Shown in pieces: positions 9,336-19,131 of a stretch of 64,000 nt of DNA. Under the pieces are notes generated by a model, which had not been told where the DNA came from, did no database searches, and saw only the letters and a program-made list of their open reading frames with translations. The first letter of the stretch is position 1, and each line of letters begins with the position of its first letter. The DNA comes from GCA-003244245 sp963822695 (GTDB lineage Bacteria > Actinomycetota > Actinomycetes > Mycobacteriales > Pseudonocardiaceae): assembly GCA_963822695.1 (NCBI GenBank), contig CAWGJH010000010.1, positions 1-64,000 on the forward strand, in the 5' to 3' direction. The position numbers and the translations under genes were made by a program.

Positions 9336-9640
9336 TCAGATGGTGCGGGCGAGTTCAGCGAGGGCCACCGGAGGCGATGGCGTGGGTCGAGATCCAGGCC
9401 GAGTTCATAGTGGTCGCGGCGGGAGATTCTGGACGTAGGCGTGCCCGGCACTGATCACCCCTGCCGTCCGGAGTCGTTTCAGGCCGCGCATTGGCCGCAG
9501 CCGGGTCTTCAAGAGCGCTCGGCCAGCAGCTCTTCGACGTCTCAGTAGGACAGCCCATAGCGCAGGTACCACCGCACTGCCAACGTGATGACGTCCGACG
9601 GAAACCGGAACCCCGCGACGCGGGACGGTGGTGGTGACAC
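9336..9640 (-). mobile_element. IS6-family (IS26-like) transposase remnant
   Basis: The minus-strand GTG at 9640 opens a typical IS6 start: AGFRFPSDVITLAVRWYLRY, then GLSY, a stop, and DVEELLAER. The sequence then jumps to the family C-terminus LRPMRGLKRLRTAGVISAG and RRGHYELGLDLDPRHRL, ending ELARTI with a stop at 9336. The DDE core between them (roughly 130 residues) is deleted, so only about 300 of some 750 bases remain. The assignment rests on remembered conserved IS6 segments at both ends, found in shifted frames. Confidence 0.75.
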
Positions 9641-9804
9641 CCGAACATCGCGACGGCGCATCAGCCCAGCCTGCCCACAGCAATGATCCGTCGACGCAAC
9701 AGTGCCGCAGGGAAGCGTCGCAACTAGCGATTAAGGTTGTATTCGACTTTTCGGGCGCCACAGATAACCGCCTCTACTGAAACGGCTCTTTCGTGTGGCG
9801 GTGT

Positions 9805-10287
9805 TCAGTGGACCACCGGGTGGGCTGGATCGACCCAGGGCACGTGTTCGGGCTCGGCCACCCCGTCGATGTCCAGGTTGACCACGATCGGCTCCTGGCC
9901 ACTGCGGGCCACCACGCATTCCAGGGGCTCGTCATCGAGGGCGTTGATCTCTTGGTGCGGCACGAACGGCGGTACGAAGATGAACCCGCCCGGGCCGGCT
10001 TCGGCGGTGAATTCGAGGTTCGCGCCCCACCGCATCCGGACCCGGCCGCGGATCACGTAGATCACGGTCTCCAACTCGCCGTGATGGTGCGCCCCGGTCT
10101 TCGCGCCGGGGTGGACCGTGAAGGTCCCGGCCCACAGCTTCTGCGAGCCCGTCCGGTCATGGGTGACTGCGGCCGCGCGGGTCAACCCCGGTGTCTGCGG
10201 GGTGTTGGTGTCCAGCGCGTCGCCGGGGATGACCCGCACGCCCTCGGTGCGCCAATCCCGTGGTGCGCCAGGGTTGACTGTCCCCAT
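9805..10287 (-). CDS. Cupin-domain protein
   Basis: Protein of 160 residues with a central cupin fold. The first metal motif is GAKTGAHHHGELETVIYVI (HHH and Glu), and the second is VPPFVPHQEIN. Resembles small cupins that bind a metal and an organic ligand; no reaction can be assigned. ATG at 10287 follows no strong ribosome-binding site. It stands alone between an IS6 remnant and a recombinase fragment. Confidence 0.8.
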   Translation of the reverse strand: MGTVNPGAPRDWRTEGVRVIPGDALDTNTPQTPGLTRAAAVTHDRTGSQKLWAGTFTVHPGAKTGAHHHGELETVIYVIRGRVRMRWGANLEFTAEAGPGGFIFVPPFVPHQEINALDDEPLECVVARSGQEPIVVNLDIDGVAEPEHVPWVDPAHPVVH

Positions 10288-10333
10288 GCTTTGAGGCTAG
10301 TCCGAGAAGCCGTGGCCCGGAACCACAGGGATC

Positions 10334-10741
10334 ATGCGCCACGTTGGTCTGGCAGCGGTCAGACCTCGACGGGCACGGATCATCCCACTGCCTGCGTTGG
10401 TCACTGAACGCCTACAAGGCCGGCTGACCGGTGAAGAGGACCCGATGTGGCCGCTGTTCGCAGCAGCCGGCGCAGACGGACGCCCAACGTTCCGGTGGCC
10501 AGCGAACGTGCGCCGCAGTATCCGAGTAGTGCGCACGGAGATCGGGCTCGGGTGGATGACCCCACACACCTGGCGGCGCACCTATGCCACAATTCTCGAC
10601 GACGAAGTGGGGCTATCGGATCGGCAGAAGGCCGACCTGATGGGGCACGCCAAGATCAGCATGATGAAAGACACCTATGTGCACTGCGGCGAGTTCCACG
10701 CCGACGCCGCCGTTTATGTGGACGCTGCCTACGCCGAGTGA
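10334..10741 (+). pseudogene. Tyrosine recombinase C-terminal fragment
   Basis: Only the C-terminal catalytic part of a phage-type integrase remains. Visible are MTPHTWRRTYAT (active-site His and Arg) and LMGHAKISMMKDTYV with the nucleophilic tyrosine. The N-terminal DNA-binding domains and the first catalytic arginine region are missing upstream, where the sequence joins the cupin gene's promoter region. The product would not be a full recombinase. Confidence 0.7.
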
Positions 10742-11491
10742 GGGACTATGGACGGCTTGGGCTGTTCGGTCCCGGGTGCCGAGCCAGCGCTCTGCAGGGA
10801 CGGCGCGTTGATACAGCCAGCTGACCGACCTCTGTTTCGCTCGGCAGCACTCACTACTGTACACCCCTGGCGACGCTTAAGGCGAGCAGCCCGACGGATC
10901 TTCCGACGATGAGTTCAAAGTCCACCCGATAGGAGTAGGACTACCTGGCATTTTACGGTGCCTGCCGCTGTGAGTTGGGTACTAGCGGTACTGAACCGCC
11001 CAAGCCGGCGAAACCGCAGCTGGTGCTGACGTGCGTCACATCCCCAGCCGTGATCATCACGGTATGATCTTGGATAGCCATCAGTGCTCCATTCCTGGGG
11101 TGTCGGTAAGAACGGCGTCATGAGCCGCAAACGCAACTGTTGTTGCTGGTCACGACACTGATCGTTTGCCACGCTGGGCGCTGTCTGGAGTGCCAAAGCG
11201 CTGCGGTGGCAGGGATGACCAGGCGATATGCCACCGATTGCGGCTCTTGGCAGCAGCTTCCTTACCGACACCCCGACAACCGGCACCGCACACAAGGCGT
11301 AACTGCCCCAGGCCCCTTCACCACACAGCGGATACGCGACAGTCGATTACGCGAGGTCACCAGTGTCACGTGCCGGGTTCTTTATGAGCGATCACACCAG
11401 TCGGCGACCAGATCGATGCGGGTCGGTTGCGACGACCCTCTGAATCCGGCAGGGAAGCGACGTGTTCGCCGATGTGCGGCTCGCCAGCGAC
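10742..11491. other. Gene-poor stretch, nothing recognised
   Basis: About 750 bases between the recombinase fragment and the beta-propeller pseudogene. Frames are short and lack actinobacterial third-position GC bias; base composition is more even than in neighbours. No repeat, RNA or promoter could be supported. Confidence 0.5.
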
Positions 11492-12371
11492 TCAACCGAA
11501 GAATACCAACGCTTGCCCGAACAGCCTGGCGAGGCTGATGATTACTCCGGCGCAAGCTCCAGTCTTGTAGTCGAAGGAGACGACTTCGTCCCGCGCGATG
11601 CAGTAGAGGTTGCCGTCTGGGCCGAACCGCAATCCCCGAGGGTTGCAGAAGCGGGCCGCCGCATCGGGTTGGAGGATCCTGATGAGGCCGCCGATCGCAC
11701 TGTCGTACTCCCGGACGCTCGAAAGGGCATCCTTGCAGGACACGACGTCCCAAAGGGCCACTCGGAGGACGCCATAATGTTGCCATTCGGAGCGATCGTG
11801 AGATCGAGGGGGCTCAGCTGCGGATCGTCAACCAGAGCTGGGACGACGAGTCTCCCATCCGTACCGAAGACTTTGATCGTTTCCTCCCCGGCACCCGAGG
11901 GGCCCATGCCCGAGGCGAGGAAGATGCGACCATCAGAATCGAACACAAAACCGCGTGGGAACGCGACAACTCCTGGGGTCAGGAGCGGCTCTGCGGGCCC
12001 GTCCAGGCTTGCCGGTACGGCCATGACTGTGCGGAGCCAACGCGAGCCAACGTAGTAGCGGCCGTCGGGCCCGAAGACTCCACTTCCGGGGTCGAGCCCG
12101 TCGATCGGGCTCCTCTCTCTCTTCGGATCTGTCTCTTCCGGTCAAGGGCGAGGATGCGATCGTTACCGCTGTTCACATAAAGCAGGTCGCCCGTCGGATC
12201 GACGCACAGGCCCCGTGGGTCCGTGATGCGGTTGTCTTCGCAGAAGGTTCCCAACAGGTTGCCGGCGAGGTCAAAGGCGAGGACGGCGCCGTAGCCGTCG
12301 CCGTTGGCGCCCTTTGTACTGGAGACAAGCACACTCATTTGATCAGTGGTGTTCCAGATGGAGGTGTACAT
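11492..12371 (-). pseudogene. NHL/SMP-30-like beta-propeller protein, frameshifted
   Basis: Repeated propeller-blade segments appear in three frames: DPRGLCVDPTGDLLYVNSGN (from 12371), FPRGFVFDSDGRIFLASGMG and LSPLDLTIAPNGNIMASSEW (middle), then NPRGLRFGPDGNLYCIARDE (end). Each carries the blade signature PxG-hydrophobic-x-DxxGxL(Y). In-frame continuity is lost at about 12120 and 11770, so no single product is possible. Related proteins are lactonases, streptogramin lyases or extracellular propellers. It is recent decay, since the blades are still clear. Confidence 0.75.
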
Positions 12372-12622
12372 TCAACCCTGGTAGGCGAGGTCGGCGGCGG
12401 TCAACCCTTCGAGCGCCATCCCCAGAGCGATGCCCTACCACCGTCGGACACGGCCGGTCAACATACGCACCGCTCACCACGATCACCGCCTCGCGGCCGG
12501 CCCAGCCCCCTTAGCGCCAGTTTTCGCAAGATCATTGCTGGACCCGCTGTTCGGCCAGGGGACGACGCTCGTGCCTCCGAGCCGGGAGCGGCGGTCTTCG
12601 AACTGACCAGCCGGCACCGAGC

Positions 12623-13396
12623 TTAGACGTGCGGCTGGCCGGTCGAGGCGCTGGTACCACCGTCCACCGGGAGCACCGCGCCGGTGATGTAACCGGCGGC
12701 GTCGCTGGCCAGGAACAGGACAGGAGGCGCGACGTCCTCGGGCAGGCCCGCACGGCCCAGGGCGATCCGGTTGACGAACGGCGCCAGCGACTGCTCGTCG
12801 CGCCCGACACCTTCGGTCAGCTCGGTCAGCGTGAACGCCGGCGCTACGGCGTTGAGGCGTACCCCGTACTGGCCCCAGTCCAGGGCCAGGCAGCGGACGA
12901 AGTTGGTGATCGCCGCTTTAGTGGCGTTGTAGGCGGCCTGGCCCCAGTCGCCCCGCTCGCCGGAGACCGAGGAGACGGCGACCAGACTGCCGCGGGAGTC
13001 GGCCAGGTGCGGGAGCGCGGCCTTGGCCAGGTGGAAGAAGGCGTCCACGTTCGTGGCCCGCAGCCGCTGCCACGCCTCGTCGGTGAGCTCGGTAATCGGC
13101 CCGGCCGCATAGTCGGCCGCGTTGCTGACCACAACATCGAGCCGGCCGAACCGGTTGACCACCTGCCGCACTAGCCCGGCCACTTGGGCGCCGTCGGACA
13201 CGTCGGCGGGCAGCGCCGCAGCGCGCTCGGCCGGAAACCCTTCCAGCGCCCGCTCCAGACGGTCCTTGCGGCGGCCGGTGATCGCCACCGTGGCGCCCGC
13301 GTCGAGAAAGGCACGCGTGATAGCCAGGCCGATACCGCTGCCTCCGCCGGTGATCAGGACGACAGAGCCAGTGAAGTCGAAGCTCGCATGGTTCAT
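12623..13396 (-). CDS. Short-chain dehydrogenase/reductase
   Basis: Classical SDR of 257 residues. Cofactor motif VLITGGGSGIG lies at the N-terminus and is followed by the basic stretch TGRRKDR, which suits NADP(H). The structural VVSNAA motif, the catalytic serine in VAVSSVSG and the YNATK active site (Tyr and Lys) are all present, as is the C-terminal VLPVDGGTS. The reaction is oxidation or reduction of an alcohol or ketone; the substrate is unknown. ATG at 13396 is clear. It is one of the few intact enzymes in this island and stands alone. Confidence 0.9.
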   Translation of the reverse strand: MNHASFDFTGSVVLITGGGSGIGLAITRAFLDAGATVAITGRRKDRLERALEGFPAERAAALPADVSDGAQVAGLVRQVVNRFGRLDVVVSNAADYAAGPITELTDEAWQRLRATNVDAFFHLAKAALPHLADSRGSLVAVSSVSGERGDWGQAAYNATKAAITNFVRCLALDWGQYGVRLNAVAPAFTLTELTEGVGRDEQSLAPFVNRIALGRAGLPEDVAPPVLFLASDAAGYITGAVLPVDGGTSASTGQPHV

Positions 13397-13497
13397 GACG
13401 GCCCTCCGCCCCGCTACACGTCAGCCAACAGCCCGTCGGCGCACAGCTCCTGCTTCGAAGACTGTAGACGGGGTCCCGGACTGGTGAGCTCGCGTAT

Positions 13498-13950
13498 TCA
13501 ACTGTCGCCAGTTCTTGTGTGGTCACCAGCGGCGTAACGGCTCCAGGTCGCACCGGCGTGTGAGGCGATCTTGGCTGCGGTCACAGGGTGATAGCCGAGG
13601 GCGTCGGCGACGACGGGTGCTGGCATTTCCAGAAGGTGCTGGCGGATGGCGGCCGTGCGGGCGGTGCGGGTGGGCACGCCGAGCTTGTTGACGAGCGCGG
13701 CGAGGCTCTCGGGATGCATCGGCTGCCCTGCCCGGCGGCCGGGGAACAGCCAGCGCGAGTCGGGGTTGGTGGCGGTGTTCATGTTGCCCCGCTCGCTGAT
13801 CCAGGCGAGCAGGAGCTGCGCGAACGGGGTGGGGACCGGTGATGGTGGCTCGCCGAGGCGGAGCAGCACCTGGTCCCCGTCGGTGATGACGTCATCGACG
13901 GTGAGCCGGACGATCCGGCTCAGACGCTCCTCTGCACTTGTCAAGTTGGC
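13498..13950 (-). pseudogene. Tyrosine recombinase C-terminal fragment (type A)
   Basis: Starts within a recombinase catalytic domain at LSRIVRLTVDDVI and continues through SRWLFPGRRAGQPMHPESLA to RTAAIRQHLLEMPAPVVADA and ATWSRYAAGDH, with the probable nucleophilic tyrosine. These are typical of large actinobacterial site-specific integrases whose C-terminal domain has this form. The N-terminal part is absent; the upstream segment has changed frame and content. Confidence 0.65.
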
Positions 13951-13982
13951 GCACCGATGCAGCTCGTGGTCACGCTGTGTGG

Positions 13983-14525
13983 TCAGTGGGGGGTGAGCAG
14001 CTCGTTGGCGATGTCTTCCTGCCGGGTTTGTGATCGCTCGACTTGTTCGATCTTGTCGCGGATGTGCACGAGGTTGAGTTCCAGTGCGTCGATTTCTCCG
14101 AACCAACCTTGGTCTTGCGCCGTCTGTAGTCGGTTGCGGGCGTTTATCTGGATGTTGACCAGTCGAGGTTTCATCTCCGGTGGAATTTCCAGCATGGGAC
14201 AGCGTAAACAGGCGTGCTCATGAATGCAGGGCGTCGCGTAGGGCATGCGGCAGTGCCCGAGCTCCATGGTGCGTTTACCGAAGTGCTGCTCGAGCTTGGC
14301 CCATTCGGCACTGCTGGGATCGCGGTATTCTTCCGACGGGCGGCCGGCTCGTCGGCGCGCCAGGTGTGCTTGCATGTGTTGAATGACGTCCTGGGGGCAG
14401 ATTGCCGTGTATCCTTGTGTGGTGTTCAGATCGATATGTCCGAGGACCTTGGCGGCAATATGAATTGGTAGCCCGCCGGACACGGCGTCGGTGGCGAATG
14501 CCACGTAGTCAGTCTCGGGGCTTGG
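13983..14525 (-). pseudogene. Tyrosine recombinase C-terminal fragment (type B)
   Basis: Carries GLPIHIAAKVLGHIDLNTTQGYTA, which holds the late catalytic His and Tyr of a tyrosine recombinase. A zinc-like tail typical of a widespread actinobacterial integrase follows: CRMPYATPCIHEHACLRCPM, then a helical end with QTAQDQGWFGEIDALE. The upstream catalytic part is missing. At about 14520 the frame abuts a truncated DUF222 gene, suggesting a deletion or insertion junction. Confidence 0.7.
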
Positions 14526-14995
14526 GGCAGGAGTTCGGCGCGCAGCGCGCGGGCCGTCTGCGGGTGCAGTTCGATGGTCCACTCCGAGAGCACCCGGGCT
14601 CGGGGCTCATCGAGCACTCCAGCGTCCATCGCGGCGTGCACTGCGGGCAGCCGGGTCAGCAGGTCATGCGCCAACCAGAACTGCGCGTCAGCGGCCCGGC
14701 GGGTCAGCACCAACGCGGCGCGGATCTCATTCGCGGAGAACTCATCAGGAACAGCCATCCGGCGCACCGGATCGTCAACCGGGCCGACACCACACAGTCC
14801 GACCTCGACCATAGCGGCCATCAACTGGGCTCGGTCGTGATTGAGCTGCCGATACCGTGCCTTGAGCACGTGCACGCAATCGAAACCGGTCAGCCGGGCC
14901 AGGTCGATTCCGGACAGCACCTGCTCCAGCTGCGGCCCTGGTGGAATATCCGCCAAGTCCTCCGGAATCACCTGCCGAACCATCACGAACGGCAC
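14520..14995 (-). pseudogene. DUF222 (HNH endonuclease-type) protein, N-terminal fragment
   Basis: Starting at GTG 14995 (or ATG 14983) the frame encodes a DUF222-like helical region: LEQVLSGIDLARLTGFDCVH, KARYRQLNHDRAQLMAAMVE and ALVLTRRAADAQFWLAHDLL. In the family this precedes a C-terminal HNH nuclease. Here it ends at RALRAELLPQAP, where the sequence switches to the recombinase tail, so no HNH motif exists. These multi-copy genes are common in actinobacteria and often recombine. Confidence 0.75.
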
Positions 14996-15062
14996 GCTAC
15001 GACCCGACACCGACAAAGACCGCAGCGATGCACCCGTGTAGGGCGGGCGCCATGATGGGGGC

Positions 15063-15338
15063 ATGACACCGGTGCGGATGACGGCCTGGGTGCATGGTCG
15101 TGTGCAGGGCGTGGGGTTTCGCTGGTGGGCCCGCTCACGAGCACTCGAACTAGGCTTGGTTGGCCATGCCGCCAACCTGTCCGATGGGCGGGTCGAGGTG
15201 GTCGCGGAAGGCCCGCGCGAGGCCTGTGAGCGGCTGCTCGTCGCGCTGCGCTCCGGGTCTACGCCCGGCCAGGTGAAGCAGGTTACGGAGCGGTTCACTC
15301 ACGCCCGGGGCGGTGTCACCGGCTTCGTCGAGCGCTGA
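15063..15338 (+). CDS. acyP: Acylphosphatase
   Basis: Small (91-residue) enzyme that hydrolyses acyl phosphates. The family signature is near the N-terminus: AWVHGRVQGVGFRWWARSRA, which contains the catalytic arginine and the phosphate loop VQGVGFR. The catalytic asparagine follows in GHAANLSDGRVEVVAEGP. ATG at 15063 starts about 65 bases from the DUF222 remnant. In many actinobacteria acyP lies directly before smc, as here, which supports the assignment and marks the left edge of conserved chromosome. Confidence 0.93.
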   Translation: MTPVRMTAWVHGRVQGVGFRWWARSRALELGLVGHAANLSDGRVEVVAEGPREACERLLVALRSGSTPGQVKQVTERFTHARGGVTGFVER

Positions 15339-15504
15339 GCGCCCCTCCTGAGCGAGCGCAACCACCACCCTGCTCGGCACGAGGTTTCCCGAAAAGGCAG
15401 TGTTCGCCGTAGCGAGCCCGGGCTCGGCTGGCGGCCTGGGTACCCTGCTCGGGCATGCGATAACAGGTAACAGTAGGGGAGCAGCAAGGAGGGTCCAGCG
15501 CACC

Positions 15505-18500
15505 GTGCATTTGAAGAGCCTGACGCTGAAGGGCTTCAAGTCCTTCGCCTCGGCTACCACGCTGCGCTTCGAGCCCGGCATTACCTGCGTCGTGGGTCCC
15601 AATGGCTCGGGCAAGTCCAACGTGGTGGACGCGCTGTCCTGGGTGATGGGGGAGCAGGGCGCCAAGGCGCTGCGCGGTGGCAAGATGGAGGATGTCATCT
15701 TTGCCGGCACCGCCGATCGCCCCCCGCTGGGCCGCGCCGAGGTCACCCTGACCATTGACAACACCGACGGTGCGCTGCCCATCGACTACACTGAGGTGTC
15801 GGTCACTCGGCGGATGTTCCGTGATGGAGCAAGCGAGTACGAGATCAACGGCAGCAGTTGCCGGCTGCTCGACGTCCAGGAGCTGCTCTCGGATTCCGGG
15901 ATCGGCCGTGAGATGCACGTCATCGTCGGTCAGGGCAAGCTCGACTCGATCCTGCAGTCCAAGCCCGAGGATCGCCGCGCGTTCATCGAGGAAGCTGCGG
16001 GCGTCCTCAAGCACCGCAAGCGCAAGGAGAAGGCGCTGCGCAAGCTGGACGCGATGCAGGCCAACCTGACCCGGCTATCCGACCTCACCGCCGAGCTGCG
16101 CCGACAGCTCAAGCCGCTGGGTAAGCAGGCCGAGATCGCCCGGCGGGCTCAGGCCGTGCAGGCCGATCTGCGTGACGCCCGGCTGCGGTTGCACGCCGAC
16201 GACCTGGTGACCCTGCGTGAGGCGTTTGCCAGGGACGAGGCCGATGAGGCTGCGGCCAGGGCCCGCCGGACCGAGGTGGAGAGCGCGCTGGACGCGGCCC
16301 GCGCTGAGCAGGCCGGCTTGGAGGAACAGCTCGACGCCACAACGCCGAGGCTCTCGGTGGCGCAGGACACCTGGTATCAGCTCTCGGCGTTAGCCGAGCG
16401 GCTGCGCGGCACGGTGCAACTGGCGGTGCAGCGAGCCCGGCACCTCTCCGCTCCCACCGAGCAGCACCGCCCCGGTCGGGACCCCGACGAGCTGGAGCGC
16501 GAGGCTGCGGCTGCGCAGGCTACCGAGGCTGAACTGCACGCGGTGGTGGACGAGGCCAGCACGGCCCTGTCTGGCGCCCTGGACCGCCGCGTCGAGCTGG
16601 AGCAGGCCGTCGCCGACGCCGAGCGGGCGCAGCTGGCTGCGGTCCGCGCCGTCGCCGATCGGCGGGAGGGGCTGGCCCGGCTCGCCGGCCAGGTCGAGGC
16701 GCTTCGGTCCGCGTCAGGCGCTACCGGGGAGGAGATCGAGCGGCTGTCCAGCGCGCTGGCCGCCGCCAGAGAGCGGGCGCAGCGTGCGCAGCGGGAGTTC
16801 GACGAGCTGCAGCACAAGCTTGATGCCCTGCATGCCGGCGAGGTCGGGCTCGACGCGCGGCACGAGGCGGCGTTGGCCGCGCATGCCACCGCCGCGCGGC
16901 GCCGCGCCGAGCTTGCTGCGGCACACCGGGAGGCCGAGCAGCAGCGGGCCTCCTGGCGGGCTCGGGTGGAGGCGCTGTCGATCGGCCTGGCCCGCAAGGA
17001 CGGTTCGCAGCCGTTGCTGGCCGCCGGTTTGCCCGGCGTGGTGGGCTCGGTTGCCGCGCTGCTCACCGTGGACGCCGGCGCGGAGGCCGCCGTGGCAGCC
17101 GCCCTGGGTGCCGCGGCGGACGCGCTGGCAGTGTCCGATGTGGACGTTGCGGCCACTGCGCTGTCCCTGTTGCGGGCGCAGGATGCTGGCCGCGCCGGCC
17201 TGCTCGTCGGCGGTGCACCGGCCACGGTGGACCGCTCAACCTGGCCGGAACTGCCGGCCGGTGCGCGGTGGGCGGTGGATCTGGTCCAGGCGCCGGAGGC
17301 CCTGTGCGCCGCGCTACACCGGCTGCTGGAGCGCACTGTGGTGGTCGGCGACGTGGGCGCTGCCCGGGCGCTGGTCGCCGCGGCGCCCACCATGCGGGCG
17401 GTGACCGTCGACGGCGACGTGCTCGGTGCCGATTGGGCGCAGGGCGGATCGGGTCGCAGCCTGAGCGTCATCGAGGTACAGGCCGCCGTCGAGGACGGTC
17501 AGTCCCGGTTGGCGGAGTCGGAAACGCGCGTCGAGCGGCTGGGCGCTGAGCTCGACGGGGCCAGCGCCGAGGAGGCCGATCGCGCCGAGGACGTCGACAA
17601 CACCCTAGCCGCTCTGCACGAGTCGGACGCGCAACTAGCCGCGATCGCCGAGCAACTCGCGCGGCTCGGCCAGGCGGCCCGTTCCGCATCCGACGAGGCC
17701 GGTCGGCTACACGACCAGCGCGACGAGATGGAGGCGCGGCGGGCCGGCGCGCAGACCAGCCTGGCCGAGCTGGAGGAGCGGTTGCGGCTGGCTCAGGACG
17801 AGGCGGTGGATACCGAACCGGACACCTCGGAACGCGACGAAGCCGTCGCGGCGCTGAGCACCGCGCGCAGCGAGGAGGTCGAGGCGCGGCTGGCGCTGCG
17901 CACTGCCGAGGAGCGTGCCCGGGCGCTGGCCGGTCGGGCCGACGGGCTGCGTCGAAGCGCCCAGGCGGAGCGGGTGGCCCGGCAGCGGGCTGCCGCCGCG
18001 GCGGCAGCCCGGCAACGGGGCGCCGCGATGGCCGCAGAGGTGGTGCAGGCCGGGGAGTTCGCGTTGGGCCGCATCGAGATATCGCTGCAGCGGGCCGCAG
18101 CCGAGCGGGATGCGGTGATCGTCGAGCGGGCTCAATGGGAGCAAGGCCTGGCTGCGGTCCGGAGCCGGGTTCGCCAACTCGTGGGGGAGCTGGACAAGCT
18201 CACCGACACGGTGCATCGCGACGAGTTGCTGCGCGCTCAGCAGCGGCTGCGTATCGAGCAGCTCGAGACCAAGATTTCCGATGACTTCGGCATCGGTCTC
18301 GATGACCTCATCGCGGAGTACGGGCCCGCCGTGCCGGTGCCGCCGGCGGCAAGCGAGCTGGCCGAATACGAGACGGTGACGCAGCGCGGCGAGCAGGTCA
18401 GCGCCCCGCAGCCAGCTCCCTACGACCGGGCTTTGCAGACCCGCCGCGCCCAGCGCGCCGAGCGCGATCTCACCCTGCTCGGCAAGGTCAACCCGCTGGC

Positions 18501-19110
18501 GTTGGAGGAGTTCGCCGCGCTCGAGGAGCGCTACAAGTTCCTGTCCACCCAACTGGAAGACCTCAAGGCCACCCGACGCGATTTGCTCACCGTCATCGCT
18601 GAGGTCGACGAGAAGATCCTTGAGGTCTTCACCGAGGCCTTCCACGACGTGGCGCGCGAGTTCGAGACCGTCTTCGCCACGCTATTTCCCGGCGGGGAAG
18701 GAAGGTTACTGCTCACCGAGCCCGACGACATGCTCACCACCGGTATCGAGGTCGAGGCCCGCCCGCCTGGGAAGAAGGTCAAACGCCTGTCGCTGCTGTC
18801 CGGCGGGGAGCGCTCGCTCACCGCGGTGGCCATGCTGGTCGCGATCTTCCGGGCCCGGCCCTCGCCGTTCTACGTGCTCGACGAGGTGGAAGCGGCGCTG
18901 GACGAGACCAACCTCAGCCGCCTGATCGCGCTGTTCGAGCTGTTGCGGGACCGCTCGCAGCTGATCGTGATCACGCACCAGAAAGCGACGATGGAGGTTG
19001 CCGACGCGCTGTACGGGGTCAGCATGCGCGGCGACGGCATCACCACGGTGATCTCGCAGCGGCTGCGCGGCGTCACCGGCTCCGCGGGCGCGGCCTCACG
19101 TGTCAGGTGA
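15505..19110 (+). CDS. smc: Chromosome segregation ATPase SMC
   Basis: Full-length SMC of 1201 residues that condenses and organises the chromosome with ScpA/ScpB. Residues 1-160 hold the N-terminal head, with Walker A VVGPNGSGKSNVVDALSW. Coiled coils flank a hinge region at about 500-640 (ALGAAADALAVSD). The C-terminal head has the signature LLSGGERSLTAVAML and Walker B PFYVLDEVEAALDETN. GTG at 15505 was chosen because HLKSLTLKGFKSF is the family's first strand and AAGGAGGG lies 11 bases upstream. acyP precedes it; ftsY, often next to smc in actinobacteria, does not follow. Confidence 0.97.
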   Translation: MHLKSLTLKGFKSFASATTLRFEPGITCVVGPNGSGKSNVVDALSWVMGEQGAKALRGGKMEDVIFAGTADRPPLGRAEVTLTIDNTDGALPIDYTEVSVTRRMFRDGASEYEINGSSCRLLDVQELLSDSGIGREMHVIVGQGKLDSILQSKPEDRRAFIEEAAGVLKHRKRKEKALRKLDAMQANLTRLSDLTAELRRQLKPLGKQAEIARRAQAVQADLRDARLRLHADDLVTLREAFARDEADEAAARARRTEVESALDAARAEQAGLEEQLDATTPRLSVAQDTWYQLSALAERLRGTVQLAVQRARHLSAPTEQHRPGRDPDELEREAAAAQATEAELHAVVDEASTALSGALDRRVELEQAVADAERAQLAAVRAVADRREGLARLAGQVEALRSASGATGEEIERLSSALAAARERAQRAQREFDELQHKLDALHAGEVGLDARHEAALAAHATAARRRAELAAAHREAEQQRASWRARVEALSIGLARKDGSQPLLAAGLPGVVGSVAALLTVDAGAEAAVAAALGAAADALAVSDVDVAATALSLLRAQDAGRAGLLVGGAPATVDRSTWPELPAGARWAVDLVQAPEALCAALHRLLERTVVVGDVGAARALVAAAPTMRAVTVDGDVLGADWAQGGSGRSLSVIEVQAAVEDGQSRLAESETRVERLGAELDGASAEEADRAEDVDNTLAALHESDAQLAAIAEQLARLGQAARSASDEAGRLHDQRDEMEARRAGAQTSLAELEERLRLAQDEAVDTEPDTSERDEAVAALSTARSEEVEARLALRTAEERARALAGRADGLRRSAQAERVARQRAAAAAAARQRGAAMAAEVVQAGEFALGRIEISLQRAAAERDAVIVERAQWEQGLAAVRSRVRQLVGELDKLTDTVHRDELLRAQQRLRIEQLETKISDDFGIGLDDLIAEYGPAVPVPPAASELAEYETVTQRGEQVSAPQPAPYDRALQTRRAQRAERDLTLLGKVNPLALEEFAALEERYKFLSTQLEDLKATRRDLLTVIAEVDEKILEVFTEAFHDVAREFETVFATLFPGGEGRLLLTEPDDMLTTGIEVEARPPGKKVKRLSLLSGGERSLTAVAMLVAIFRARPSPFYVLDEVEAALDETNLSRLIALFELLRDRSQLIVITHQKATMEVADALYGVSMRGDGITTVISQRLRGVTGSAGAASRVR

Positions 19111-19131
19111 CGTCAACGAGGGGATTGTGCT

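Noticed and set aside
16377..17471. 364-residue open frame on the minus strand inside smc
   Set aside because: Low-complexity Ser/Ala/Arg composition of an antisense shadow in GC-rich coding DNA; smc is unmistakable on the plus strand.
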